DNA of 64,000 bases from Ulota crispa (GCA_963920765.1 OY987246.1:16612868-16676867), one strand, 5' to 3'; counted from the stretch's first letter, positions 47,001-58,734 are shown. The notes: a model not told the origin generated them from the letters alone. Translations and numbers: made by a program.

Positions 47001-49997
47001 CCACTAAAGAGGCGCTGTGCATTATCCCGAACTGCCACTTCAACCTGAAAGCATCCAAATTTCTTTATTTTCAGTAAAATGTAATGTAAAATTTTCCGGA
47101 ATCTTGAAGAAAACCTCAAAATGTGGCTAAAAGAGGCATCAATGATTGACCTGAGAATCTGTGACTTTGAAAACTCGCTTCCATGGAAGTAGAAACTTGG
47201 AAGCGTCACCAAATACCAAAGTTGATACATATACCAACTTCTGGAATGTCTGCAAGTAATTCAAGCATATATTTTCAGTCTACATATAAGCGCCGTAGAA
47301 TATTATATCTTACTCTCGTTTAATTTACGATCAAAGCCACTAAACCCGACAATAGCTGGGTGATAGTTGTGACACCATAACTATTAAATGTAACGAATAA
47401 CAAAACTGCCTCACTCAGGTCAAAAATAGAAAGAATACTATCCATTGCATACCTTGCGCTCCTCAACGGCACCTTCACGATCACCGGTTTCCATGCGTTG
47501 CCTGAATAAGCGTCTGCCAATCTGCAAAACGCTAAGAAAGTGGTTAAGCTTCCAAAAAGAGTGCACCTGGATACCAAGCCCTAAAAAAGAACTCAATCTA
47601 CACAGAATAAAATACTATCCTTTCAGGGTCAACTTCGAATCATATAAAAGTAAACCCCATTGAAGTTCATTTGCAGCTTTCAAATATATCAAACATAGCC
47701 ACTTTATACAGCACAACTCACACCAGCAAGCTCGACATAAGAGTTTTACAATTTGAAACAACACCACATGCTATTAGAGTGAGGTGACAAGCTTAATTCA
47801 TACTACTTTGCAAAAAATACAAGGTGACAAATGTCCAATCCACCTCGAAGAGGAAGCTTGAAAACTTGATATTTCGATTATTATAAGCTACATAAGAGCC
47901 ATGTAAGGGCCACCTCTTCATTATCATTCTTAATACTTCTACCAATGTGAAGTCAATATTGAACAAAACCAAGTAAACCGTAAGAAAAAGTATAGTTGCA
48001 TCAACTAAGAACTAAGGTTTCTAATTATCTCGAGCTTGTTACTTTAACCTCTGCAATCTAAACTGGCCCTCAGATTACTGACACATACCTCCTAAACGTT
48101 TGTTAAGATAACATACACGTTGAAAATGAGTGGCCTATGTGATAGGGTTTGAAAACGAGTGTGCAGCACGGCCAAAAAACTTCTTAAGAATAACACGTAC
48201 TAAGACACAACAACAACGTGGGATGTACCTCGATGTGCATGGCTGCAGCATCCGGATCGTCCAGACCCAAAGCATTCTTGAATGCAATGATTTTTTCAAC
48301 TTCGTCTCCCTTCAAATCCTCATTCCCAGGCGGCAATATCCCCGTTACATAACCGGCATATAAATCCTTGATCTCGGCATTAAACCTCTCATTTTGCCTA
48401 CTGACACCATACCTGCAATCAATCAATGGTTGCAGTTAGATCCTCAATAGGCGACTCTCAATTCAATAGCATATAATCCAGTTAAGCCAACAGCAGAAAA
48501 CTGAAGTAAGAAACCTATTAGCGTGGCATTCGAGGTGGAATCCCTTTCCCGGGGGTCTAAAACTCACTCACTAACTCACAACCAAACACATGACTAGTAA
48601 GAAACGAGTCACAGTCACGTCTAGGTTCTATCACAGATTCACAGTAAAAAACGCTTCCATAAGAAACAGCATGGATGCAAATCCAATAACTCACAGGTAG
48701 TGTTGGCTCGTAGTCATAACACCAATACTCTAAACCTTTTAAAAATTCACAGCGCGTTAAAATACTATGAAAAATGGAGCAAGACCTAACAAATTACTCA
48801 AAAAAACTGATGAAAATGAGTCCTTTAGCTTAGTCAGTCAGGTGTTTTCAATTCTCTAAAGCCAGATAAACTGAATCAGAGTGGATATATGACTCAATAC
48901 TAAAGAGATTACAGACTTCACCTCACGCCATCACGAAGAGATTGTTTGAAAGAAATCAGAGCTAAACCCTGAACCCCAGGCATGAGAAACTCCTACCAAA
49001 GTAGAGGCATTTCTCTTCTAAAAAAGGCTACCTCAACAGATTAAAGGATACTTTCAATCATTAGAGAGTCAAATTTGCTCAAGAGAGTGCGAGTTCTGAA
49101 TTCCTCTTCTTCAGTTGAATTTGCTATTGGACTAATACAATTCATATTTTGTTCTGGACCTCCACTTACACTTTATTTTACTGTTTCAGTGCCGAGTACT
49201 TGAATGGGAACAACCAGGAATTCGAGAACAAACTACGCTGCATTTCGCAGAATTCAATCAACAAGCAGCTCTCACGGAATGTTTACTCGACCTAAGAATC
49301 CCGGATACACTCCAAAATTGCAACAAGGAAAGGAACTACGAAGAGAGTGAGTTACGAAACCCTAAACGAGCGCGCAATCGACGAACAGAGTGAATCCCAA
49401 AACCCTAAGCGCGCGCACAATCATCTAAAAAACGGGTGAAAAGACAAACCTCTTAGCGATTTGGTCAATTTCGCCAGGGCTGAAGCTGGTAGGATCCGAG
49501 TGATTAACCAGAGAGTTCCTGAGCTGCACAGCGGCGACCTGCGGAGCTGCAGCATTGAAAGCAACAACGGCGGCTCCGCTCGCGGCGCCGAGCGCGACGG
49601 CGCCTCCCACGGCCGCGAGCTGGCTGTTGCTCCCTTTGTAGTACCGGCCTCCAAGGAAGTAGCCCGCTGCCAAAGCGCCCGCGACAATCGCTGCGCTCGT
49701 GACATACCGCGCGGGAGCGGGTAACCCCTCGAGCACCTTCTGAGGACCCGACAGCTGCTGCTCCGCCCCGAACAAGCTCACCTTGGGCGACGATTTGGAG
49801 GTCGCTTGTTGCTCCAACGCCCGGCAGGACAATCTCCGTCTGTTGCTGGTGCTGCGCAATCCGAGGCTTGCTGGAGATGGTTTGCGAGGGAGCGAGGATT
49901 TGCCCAAGCCTGTGTAGGAGGGAATGGCATTGGCATTACCATTGCCATTGGTATTGCGGGGGTTGTTTAGAAGCGCCTGCGCTTGCGAGGCTAACAT
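41015..49997 (-). CDS. TIC110: TIC110, chloroplast inner-envelope translocon protein
   Basis: Core scaffold of the TIC protein-import complex at the inner chloroplast envelope, with stromal helical repeats that recruit chaperones. Fifteen exons, all GT-AG, in order: 49997-49450, 48412-48229, 47521-47453, 47249-47151, 47044-46978, 46658-46594, 46173-46079, 45872-45748, 45559-45459, 45265-45049, 44867-44713, 44452-44327, 43717-43181, 42425-41979, 41260-41015. They sum to 3081 nt, 1026 residues, close to the Arabidopsis length (about 1016). A Ser/Arg-rich transit peptide covers roughly residues 1-60. Two Ala/Gly-rich membrane helices lie at about 98-117 and 128-150. The remainder is helical repeats, with motifs such as GGQFESDRQMDDLKQLY, LRNTFGMGKREAEDV and CVPQQVVDSANSEICG, plus an acidic linker (DIDIDDEEDFE). 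Frame is preserved across all junctions and no damage is visible. Confidence 0.95.
41276..41765. repeat. alternating A-B-A-B-A tandem repeat in the last TIC110 intron
   Basis: Five units of about 90-105 bp. A units carry AACACTACTAGCTCT-like and AGTACTACTA-like text; B units carry ATAGCGT and TTGTCACAACAAAAGC. Both end GGAACAAGCAAGGCC. The array therefore grew by duplicating a two-unit block. Confidence 0.82.
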
Positions 49998-50272
49998 GAT
50001 GAATCGGAGGAGATTCCTGTTCTAGTGAGCAGAGTGAGTGGGAGGGGAGGTGGATTATGAGCGGGGGTGGAGAGGAGCCGAAGGAGCAAACCGAAGCGGT
50101 TGCAAAGGACTTGGGCGCTGCGCCAGAGTGCACCTCTATAGCAGTCTTCGGTCGAATCCTCCAAACGCACGGACAATCGCGAATGGATAAGTCGCCGGGA
50201 TAGGTTTCGGAGAGAGACGGAGCCGAGTAAGCCGACCACCTTTCCCTTTTCCCCTTCTCCTTTTCACTTTTA
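49998..50272 (-). promoter_or_regulatory. TIC110 5' leader and proximal promoter
   Basis: GC-richer, pyrimidine-rich sequence on the minus strand directly upstream of the TIC110 ATG, with no TATA box seen. It is cut off by a MITE at 50273, so the proximal promoter is about 275 bp. Confidence 0.45.
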
Positions 50273-50619
50273 AGGTAGGCGCACCCTTAGCGTGAAAATA
50301 AGGGTTTTGGAGTAGGTAAAAAACCAAAAATATTGGTATTAATTTTAAGTTTCCAATTGCAAGTATTTGTTCACAAAGATTTTTCAAATTTCAAAATCAT
50401 TGAAATTTAATGAAACATGTGTAAGAGATGCTAAAAACAAGGCTTGGTTCTTAAATAGTGAGATGGGTACTCAAAATGTCATGCCAGTCACTCACAACCA
50501 TCACTTTGTCACCCATAACTATTAATAAAGTATCCGTAACCATTTGCTTTTGTATATATTTGTCACTAACAAAGTCAATGATGTCCATGGGGAAGTGACG
50601 CCCATGGGTGTGCCTACCT
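50273..50619 (+). mobile_element. AGGTAG-ended MITE, family B, copy 5
   Basis: 347 bp, TA on both sides. Ends AGGTAGGCGCACCCTTAGCG and CCCATGGGTGTGCCTACCT. Sits 276 bp upstream of the TIC110 start codon. Confidence 0.85.
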
Positions 50620-51839
50620 TAGTTATCTTTTTTCTTAACATCCTTATGTCAAACTTGCGTGGTGCATTGGAGTGAAAGCCTAAAAGCATCATCAATGTGT
50701 ACACTTAGAAAGAGCGGGCCTGCATTTTGCTTGGTGGGGGCCATTTTAGTGAGAATTTTAGGGATTTCTAGGGCTCCAACGTCACCATTGGAACGGAAAC
50801 GTTGGACTTGACCCAGTTAGAACCACCTCCTGGAGCGGCATATTATCTCATTTTCCTATGCCCTTGCTCATTTTCCTAGTGCGCATTGCATTTGCTAACA
50901 GAGTGACACGTTGCTTGCAATAGCTTGCAATAACTTGCAATTTTCCAGTAACAACTTGCAAGTACTTACATTCTTCTACTACTGTGCTTAAATGTACGAC
51001 GGGAATTGCGTCAACATTGGGAGGATCCGGTTGGTGAAAGAAATTACATACTTAAGAGGCGGGGAGCGACGCAGGACTGGCTACTTCCAAGTCCCATTCG
51101 CAGTGTACACATTGATGATTCTCTAGAGAATCATCAACCCAAGACTGGGAAGGGGATTATAATGTCACTTTTGTGTGTGGGACTATTTGTGTGGGAGAAT
51201 GAGGTATTGTTGATACTCTAATGCAACCATGGTAACACAAAATGAGGACAATGTTCCATTAAAATGACATTTGGCCATTGCAAATTACCTAGTTTACCAA
51301 TGCCCTTGGTCTTCTCTTGTAACTTGTGTTTAAACGTCACTTTACATGTAATAACTTGCAACTTCTCTGCAACAGCTTGTAAGAAATTTGCAAGTGATTT
51401 TTTAGATGCCTAGATTTGTAACGGGAGTGGGAGGATTTGACTAGTGAACAAGATTGAATTTCTTGAAACAAGGAGCAGCACAAAAGTGGCCAGTTCTTGA
51501 TCCAAAACCATGTTTCCAATTTGATAATGCCCTAAGTAGGCGCACAAGAGTCACAACTCCAAACTTGCCAAAAGTGGTTTCATAGTGCGTTGGAGTTGGC
51601 CACCATGATTTGCATTTTTTTGACTCAGAAAAACTCAAATATCCAAAACTTTTGTGCTTCTTATGTGAAACTTGGTGAACATTGTTTCCAACTTCCAATT
51701 TAGATTTTTAACCCATTTCCATACATGACTCACTAACACCTTTACTAGTTTCCACAAGTTTTTGATTTTGATGCAGCATGGAAGTTGATCCTATGAATAT
51801 TTCCATTTCCTCAAATTTTTTTTTCAACCCTAAAATTAA
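50620..51839. other. intergenic DNA
   Basis: No supported gene. A few clusters of AACTTGCAA-type words occur near 50920-51400, too diffuse to call a repeat. Confidence 0.45.
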
Positions 51840-52764
51840 CCCTAAAGGCCAAAGCCCTTTTTTCTGTAAAAATCACTGAAAACTATCACTTTTGGAGGAA
51901 TGAGTAGAAAAGTAGGAAAACAAGTTTGTTTTGGAAACCCAACTCTAGGATCATGTTCTAGACTATGGGAGGTACTTGCAAAAAAACCAGCTTGTTTTAG
52001 ATGTAGAGGAGTGAGATATTGACATCTGAAGTGCAAAAATAAGTTATTTTCCCTGCTGCCCAAAAATTTTAGAAGCCTTTGACCTCTTCTATATCAAAAA
52101 AGTTGCTCTAAGCAAAGTTGAGGTTTATTTTTCCCATGTAAAAGACCAAGTTAGGTAAGAGTGGGAGAATTTTCAAATGAATTAGAGGTGTGGATCATAA
52201 TTTGTAAAATATTGCAGTGTCATAAGGCCATGAAATTTGCATATACACTAGGCAAAATTGGAGGATTTATGTAAAATTGAGAAATCTAAATTACTTTGAT
52301 CCAAACAATGAAAACCAAGGAATCTTAGTCTACTCCAACTTGGAAAAAAAGTAAAAAAAAAATTAAAGCACAAAATTTTACAAGGGGCAAAAGAAATGGA
52401 GATTTGGGAATCCAATACCTACCCGCAAACTAAAACTTCTCACTCATCAATCAAAATTGAATGATTCAAAGCTTTCCACATATGTAATTATCAAAAGAAC
52501 CAATTTCAGATTTTTTTAATTAAAAAATACAATTTTTAAAGAAGTTTTTTGGGCTACCCGAACTGCCCGCCCTTCCCTGTTGTTGAGAAGTTCATGCATA
52601 ACTTATTCAATAATTGTTGGAATGAAGAAAAAATTGGATGTGCACGTACATTTTTGAATTTTGACCATTCACAAAAATTTCAAAAAATTATAAAAATTGA
52701 TCTAGTCATAGGTACATGCTTGAGGTCCATTTGTCCCCCAAGGGGACACTTGGGCCTTTAGGGG
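51840..52764. mobile_element. TTAA-flanked CCC...GGG element, copy 5
   Basis: 925 bp between TTAA repeats (51836-51839, 52765-52768). Ends CCCTAAAGGCCAAAG and CTTGGGCCTTTAGGGG. Interior homologous to the 38275 copy in the same orientation. Confidence 0.75.
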
Positions 52765-52771
52765 TTAAAGT

Positions 52772-52905
52772 AAACCTCAAAAATAAACCCCAAGGATAAA
52801 CCCCAAATATAAACCCCAAGGATAAACCCTAATGATAAACCCCAAAGACAAACCCAATGATAAACCCCAAAGACAGACCCCAAGGATAAACCCCTAAGAA
52901 AAACT
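52772..52905. repeat. degenerate AAACCCCAAGGAT tandem repeat
   Basis: About ten imperfect 13-15-bp units with AAACCCCAA cores and variable spacers, starting just outside the TTAA element. Confidence 0.75.
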
Positions 52906-53600
52906 CCAAAACGGACGGATGAATGAAGGAATCCAACTTCAGAGAACTTTATCATTACCTTTTTCTTTGTACCAAAACCTGACACGGATCCAAGAGCAGT
53001 TTACAGTTCACACAACGTCCCACGTCCCAACTCTACGACTCCCAGTTCAACTCTGGTACACTCCAGAGCTTTGGAGAGGGCGGTGGATTCTCTCACTGTG
53101 CACCCAAACCCATCAGACTCTGGCCTTATGTTGCTCAGGGAATCATGGAGCAGTGACGACGACCGAGCTGCACTGATGCCGCTCAAGCTTCCCCGGAGCC
53201 CACTGCCATTGATTGCGAGTGCTTGAAGGTACGAGATTGCGCCCCGGTTTTAATTCTTTGATTGACGTCCTCGATTCTGGACAACACTGTTTGAATTCCT
53301 ATTGTCCTCCGTATTGATTTCGCTTCTCCCTGAAAACCCAAACTCAGTAGCAGTCTGTGAAGACGAAGAACTCGTCACGTAGTCTACTTTGTCTGAGAAT
53401 TCTTCACCGTTGAAATCCGAACAGGTGAACGAAATTTTACGGCATTTCTAGGTCGCAACTTCAACTGAAATTAGTCGTGGATGCTTCTTAGTTTGTGAAT
53501 GGTCTGTTGTCATTGGGAAATGGGATTTGACCTGTTTTTTGGGCATGGGTCTCGTTACGTGTTGCAGAGCTTTGAAACTGGGACGAGTTCGAGTACCCAG
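52906..53600 (+). other. possible 5' non-coding exon region
   Basis: Sequence of mixed composition with a good donor (GAAGGTACGAG near 53226). A short frame from ATG 53128 stops just before that donor, so it could be an untranslated first exon of the downstream hydrolase gene. It begins with another TTCACAC/GTCCCA motif (53010), like the transposon ends elsewhere. Weak. Confidence 0.25.
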
Positions 53601-54262
53601 AGCTCTGAAAATTAGGTTTGATAGAGCCTCTGAAAACCAGTTTTGATAGATTTTGGACAATTTGGTTTGATTGAGCTATGAAAACTTGGTTCGATAGAGC
53701 TCCAAATACTAGGTTTGGTAGAGCTCTGAAAACCAGGTTTGATAGAGCCCAGGTTTGATAGACCTCAGGTTTGATAGGCTTCAGGTTTGATAGAGCTCTG
53801 AAAACAAGGTTTGATAGAGCTAGAGCTGAGAAAACTTGGTTGGATAGAGCTCTGAATACTTGGTTTGATAGAGCTCCAAATACAGTGGTGCTTGCATAAG
53901 GTCAACACTTTAGGCTAGAAAATAATGTTAACCGTATCCAAACATTGATCATAAACAAGCCCTCCATTTGCATTACTTCCGCATTACTTCCCTTAGTATC
54001 GGTGGTTGCAACTTTGGATGTGCTTTTCTACCATTGATTAAACGCTTCATTAATTGATGAGTTGAAATGAGCATTGACAAAAAGCAAACATTGATCATAT
54101 GCAAGCATTTGACCTAATCCAAGCTCATAATACAGGCTTTGGGCAAAAGAGGAGTGGGGCTGTGATGTTATCAAATTACAAAGGCTGACTTTAACCAAGC
54201 ACCACTGTATTAGGTTTGGTAGAGCTCTGAAAACTTGGTTTGATAAGCTTGGTTGGATCGAG
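53600..54262. repeat. AGGTTTGATAGAGCTCTGAAAAC minisatellite, split by a transposon
   Basis: About ten to twelve imperfect units of 20-35 bp around GGTTTGATAGAGCTC lie in 53600-53882 and continue at 54208-54262. The gap between is a 325-bp transposon. Confidence 0.8.
53883..54207. mobile_element. CAGTGGTGC-ended MITE (pogo/Tigger-like)
   Basis: 325 bp, with TA at 53881-53882 and 54208-54209. Ends CAGTGGTGCTTGCATAAGG and CAAGCACCACTG. The CAGT terminus with TA duplication is typical of pogo/Tigger relatives. Removing it rejoins the minisatellite units. Confidence 0.75.
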
Positions 54263-54416
54263 CTCTGAGCTTCCTGTTGAGCAATTTGAGGTTTTAGTCG
54301 GGCAATGAAACTGTTTCAAATTTTCACTGAGATTAGCCATATTTCCGAGTGGGTGCAGCAGGGATTTGTGGTCATGTGGTGAGAGAGTATGTGAAGTGGG
54401 AGCGTTGCGGGGGAGT

Positions 54417-56670
54417 ATGCAAAGCACGGGAGGATTGATGTGGTCAAGCTTCCTCACTCGGGCGGTGGTGGTGCCCTCGCGACGAGTGCTCGTCCCCATG
54501 GCGACGACAACGATGACCAGCAGCAGCAACACCAATACCAGCACCAGCAAGAAGAAGCATGCGTTGCGAGGGGTGGTGTTCGACATGGACGGCACGCTGA
54601 CGGTGCCGTGCATCGACTTCCGGGCCATGTACCGGCGCGTGCTGGGCGAGGACCACCCGAGCGTCGTCAACAACTCCCCCATCGACATTTTGCACGAGAT
54701 CTCCTCCTGGAGCCCAGAGAAGCAGGTCAGACCTTTAGTGTTTGTTCTTTCCTTAAAACATGGGGCGTCAGAGTTGGAACTTGAATGAAGATGGAAAATT
54801 CAGGCTTTCAGTGTAACAAATCTTGTCATTAGGTGTTAGAGTTGGACTTGTACTAAGACGACAAATTCTTGGAAGATGCACATGTCACATGTAGAATTAA
54901 AACCAGAAAGACCATCGATGCCCCTATTGTAGTCAAGAACCTAACTTTATCCCTTGGCTTTTTAAAAAACCCATAAGATTGGAATATTCAATGATTTGGT
55001 TGGTTATTCTAAATCTTAGGTTTACTCTTGAAAACTTGCTTTTCTCATTTTTGACAAAAGTTTCAACTTTGACCCCCCCCCTGGGTGTTTTGGATTTTGA
55101 GAGTCTTTTTTGGTTTTTGGAATCCATTTTGTTGAACCTTTTCCCTTGTCACCTAATTTACATGTCTCTAAAAGAGAGGAATCAAACTCTTTTCTGGTTT
55201 TCTTTCTAAATGTGACAAGTGTATCACCCAAGAGTCTTGTCCTCCGGCATAGGTTCCACCTCTAACACCTACTATTACCAAATTATCTTAAACTTATATT
55301 CTTTATAACACTCTTGAGGAACTTTCTTCCTAGATTCCTTTTGTGAACAGTCTTGATCTTATGTCGTTAGAACTGTTTCTTTCCTTTCATTGCAGCCCTA
55401 GTCAATATATTGCATCGACGCTTATGTGACTGGTTGTGACAATGCATTGCGTTGTTTCACAAGTGCCCCAGTTCTTGAAAAAAATTAACGCTTTGTGCTA
55501 CGGTAGAAACGGTGCAAGCCGCAGATTACTAAAAAAAAATGCAAGGGTATCAGAATTTTAGAAGGAAACAGCTTGCTAACTTGTCGCTAGTAGAACCTGC
55601 AGCTTTGCTCACAGGAGAGATCCGAGGTGTTTGGTAGAGAAGGGAGGTATCAAAACCTCTTAGATAGACCACTTTGTGGCACTCCTTCCAAAATAATAGA
55701 ATATGAGTGGTCCTCTCTCTTTTGGTAGAGGATATGAGTGGTCCTCTCTCTTGCGGTCCTCTGTTGGGTTATATTGTCAATATAAACAACATTGGTGGGA
55801 TATACTTCAAGTATTGGGGTTGAATTTGAACAACCATGACATAATTCCCATAATAGCTAGAGAAAATTGGATGAATGGGAAAAAGACCTAGCTTCTTTAA
55901 ACAATCATTTTTGGTAGAATATAGTATAAAACTCTTGAAATTTCTGTAGAAACTTAATGCATCTAATGTTTTTTTTGTGACATTAGTATATCCTACACTA
56001 TTAAGTGAAGCTTCTCAATCTTTTGACATTCATACTCTTGGATATTCAAATGGCAACATTTCTAGCTTTTCTAGGTGGTTAAACTTCAAGGTAGTGCGAA
56101 GCTAAGTTTTCTCAAACAGTGCTTTCATTGGATTGGTTATTTCTGAGTATCAACTTTTAAGACTTATTTCGTTTGGTGGTGCAGGTGCTAGCATACGCCA
56201 TCATCACGGATATCGAGAAGGATGCGCATGAAAAGCTGCAGATCATGCCGGGGGCCAGCGAGGTGGTGGCGTTCCTGGACGCGCGTGACGTGCGGCGCGG
56301 CCTCATCACGCGCAACGTCAGCGACTCCGTCGACGTCTTCCACGCACGCTTCGCCCCCCACCCCCACTTCACCCCCGCGCTCAGCCGTGAGTTCACGCCC
56401 TGCAAGCCCAGCGCCGCCCCTTTGCTCCACATCTGCCACGCCTGGGGCGTCTCCCCCGCCGAGGTCATGATGGTGGGCGACAGCGCCGCTGATGACATCG
56501 TGTGCGGCAACCGTGCCGGAGCTTTGACGTGCCTGTTGGACGAGCGAGGCCGGTACCACGTCCCGGAGCTGCCTCATGAGCAGGTGCCCACGCATAAGAT
56601 TCGAAGCTTGTTGGAACTCAACTCTCTCTTGGAAAACTATGACTTGCAATTCTCGGTGACGCCCAGCTGA
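54417..56670 (+). CDS. HAD-like hydrolase (At2g33255-type)
   Basis: Haloacid-dehalogenase-superfamily phosphatase-like enzyme; substrate unknown. Two exons, 54417-54725 and 56185-56670, phase 0, 264 residues. The start is the ATG that leaves an N-terminal Ser/Thr/Arg-rich extension of about 45 residues (possible organelle targeting; a second Met at 28). Motif I is Asp56-Met-Asp58-Gly-Thr, motif II Thr145-Arg-Asn, motif III Lys177 (TPCKPS), motif IV Gly201-Asp202-Ser with Asp206/Asp207. All catalytic residues are present. A small cap segment sits between motifs I and II. Third codon positions are far more GC-rich than in neighbouring genes. I recall this layout from the plant At2g33255-like proteins. 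The 1.46-kb intron shows no identifiable content. Confidence 0.88.
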
Positions 56671-56784
56671 TAGAAAATAGCCTTGCGAGGTGATAGATAG
56701 CCTTGTGAGGATTGAATGCTTTGCCAAAGTTTGTCAAGTATGTGAGGTGTCACATTATTAGGGGGCGTCAAGATCTTGACGAGG

Positions 56785-56908
56785 GAGTAGTGTCAATTTG
56801 GACATTTTTTTGTAGATTTGGACCTGTTAACTTGGACAATTTTTTTTGTTATTTTGGACACATTTAATCAATTCAGACATGTCAATTTGGACAGTTTTTC
56901 CTGTAGTG
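56785..56908. mobile_element. CACTA-like fragment with GTCAATTTGGAC repeats
   Basis: Right end TTTTTCCTGTAGTG matches CACTA termini. The left end is unclear. It sits in the hydrolase 3' region and is absent from the duplicate copy downstream, so it was probably inserted after (or lost from) one copy. Confidence 0.4.
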
Positions 56909-57021
56909 AATTTGAACTTTTGTCCAAAGGATGGTGTCAAAGATTTGAACTTTTGTCCCAAAGATTGGCTTCAAGATTTGAACTTTTGTCCAAAGATTGA
57001 AATATCAGGTTTTCAAAAGTA

Positions 57022-57437
57022 CACCTCTGCCATGCCTGGGGCGTCTCCCCCGCCGAGATCATGATGGTGGGCAACAGCGCCGCTGATGACGTTGTGTGCG
57101 GCAACCTTACGGGCGCTTTGACGTGCCTGCTGGACGAGCGAGGCCGGTACCACGTCCCGGAGCTGCCTCACGAGCAGGTGCCCACCCACAAGATTCGGAG
57201 CTTGTTGGAACTCAACTCTCTCTTGGAAAACTATGACTTGCAATTCTCAGTGACGCCCAGCTGATAGATAGCCTTGTGAGGGATTGAAAGTTTTGCCAAA
57301 GTTTGCCAAGTTTGCCAAGTTTGTGAGGTGTCACATTATTAGGGGGCGTCAAAGATTTGAACTTATGTCCAAAGTTAGGCATGAAGATTTGAACTTTTGT
57401 TCAAAGATTGAAATATCAGGTTTTCAAAAGTAAGCCT
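57022..57437 (+). pseudogene. partial duplicate of the hydrolase 3' end
   Basis: 57022-57356 repeats 56428-56770 (last 80 or so codons and start of the 3' flank) at over 90% identity; the ATTTGAACTTTTGTCC-rich flank is repeated too. The frame is intact to the TGA at 57262-57264, but motifs I-III are missing and motif IV reads Gly-Asn-Ser instead of Gly-Asp-Ser. It cannot be a working enzyme alone. It could act as an alternative last exon, though nothing shows that. Confidence 0.85.
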
Positions 57438-58001
57438 GAGATTTAGGATAATCATTTATGGCATTGCAGATTCCGTTTTTAGATATTCTAGAAACTTGAA
57501 AAAAAAGACAGATTTGCATGTAGCTACAACAGGGATGTCAAAGCAAGATGTGACATGTATGTTACTCAAGAGTTCTATTTTTCAACAAAAGTTATAGTCT
57601 TGATGTCCATAATTGGCAAGAGAAATTTTATACTATATACATTTTGACGTTTTACCTACTTTACCTTATTCCATTTGAAATTTGAGTACTGTTGTATGAA
57701 CCCATAATGAAACATTATGTGTTTCGACAATGCTTTTAATTCCTAACATGCATGTTTCTTATTTCTGTTAGAGTTGGGTTCCTTATTTACCAAAATCATG
57801 CATGTTGTGTTTTTGCCTAATTTTAAAAGGGTTGCCCATATCCTTTCTTTTGCTCAGTCTGAGCCCTTACTTTAGAACAAACATTACAGAGATGGACCTT
57901 CTCAATTGAGTAGAACGATTGGACATTATGTTCTATAATGCTTTGTCCTTTTTCACATTCCTGAATTGGAAAGACTTTTGGCAGTTATCTGGGGAATTTT
58001 T
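57438..58001. other. AT-rich intergenic DNA
   Basis: No supported feature. Confidence 0.5.
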
Positions 58002-58414
58002 AGGGAATTGATATGTGCACACCGGGGTTGATATTTGCACGCCCACCTGGGAGGTAAATTATAGATTTCTATCATCAAAAAGCTAAATTTAAGAATTTTG
58101 AGTTTAGATTTGGATTTGGAGACCATGTTTTACTCTAAAACCATAAAAAAAGTTGCAATTAAACAACACTCAATGAAAAGGTTTAGCTAGGGAAAAGTGT
58201 TACATTTACTTCTGTTTGTAAAAAAAGATAATTTTTTTCATTGGGTATTGTTCAATTGCAAACTTTTTGATGGTTCTAGAGTGACCATGGTCTCTAAGTC
58301 CAAATCTGAATTCAAAATTCTTAAAATCAAATTTTTGATGGTAGAAATCTACAATTTACCTCCTAGGTGGGTGTGCAAATATCAACCCCCCCCAGTGTGC
58401 TCATATCAATTCCC
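58002..58414. mobile_element. long hairpin element, about 410 bp
   Basis: Two arms of about 190 bp meet near 58205. Paired landmarks: GGGAATTGATATGTGCACAC with the right-end GTGCTCATATCAATTCCC, and ACCTGGGAGGTAAATT with AATTTACCTCCTAGGT. Target duplication not resolved. Confidence 0.75.
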
Positions 58415-58492
58415 AATTTTTATCCATATTTCTGGAGCCTCTCAAATTTAGGGCAGCGCCATATGAAAGTTCTTAAAGAATTTTAAAGTGTA

Positions 58493-58734
58493 TAACACCA
58501 TATTAGGTAAATTGGGAAAATGGGGGGTCTCAATTTGTACTTCACTTGGATCCAAAAAAGTCACCCAAAACCAAATGTGAAGATATTAGATTCAATCTAA
58601 GCCACTAAGATTTTTTCCCTTGCCAATTTTTCCTCTAAGGCGAGGGCACGTGTACAAAAAAAACATTGAGCTTAGTTGTAGGTGATCACCTACAACCTTC
58701 ATATACCCTTTCCCAATTTACCTAATATGGTGTT
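58493..58734. mobile_element. ACACCATATTAGG MITE, copy 1
   Basis: About 242 bp with inverted ends AACACCATATTAGGTAAATT and AATTTACCTAATATGGTGTT. The interior matches copy 2. Confidence 0.8.

Noticed and set aside
54440..54784. Overlapping ORFs in other frames of the hydrolase first exon
   Set aside because: Shadow frames of a GC-rich exon; the HAD motif I frame is the real one.
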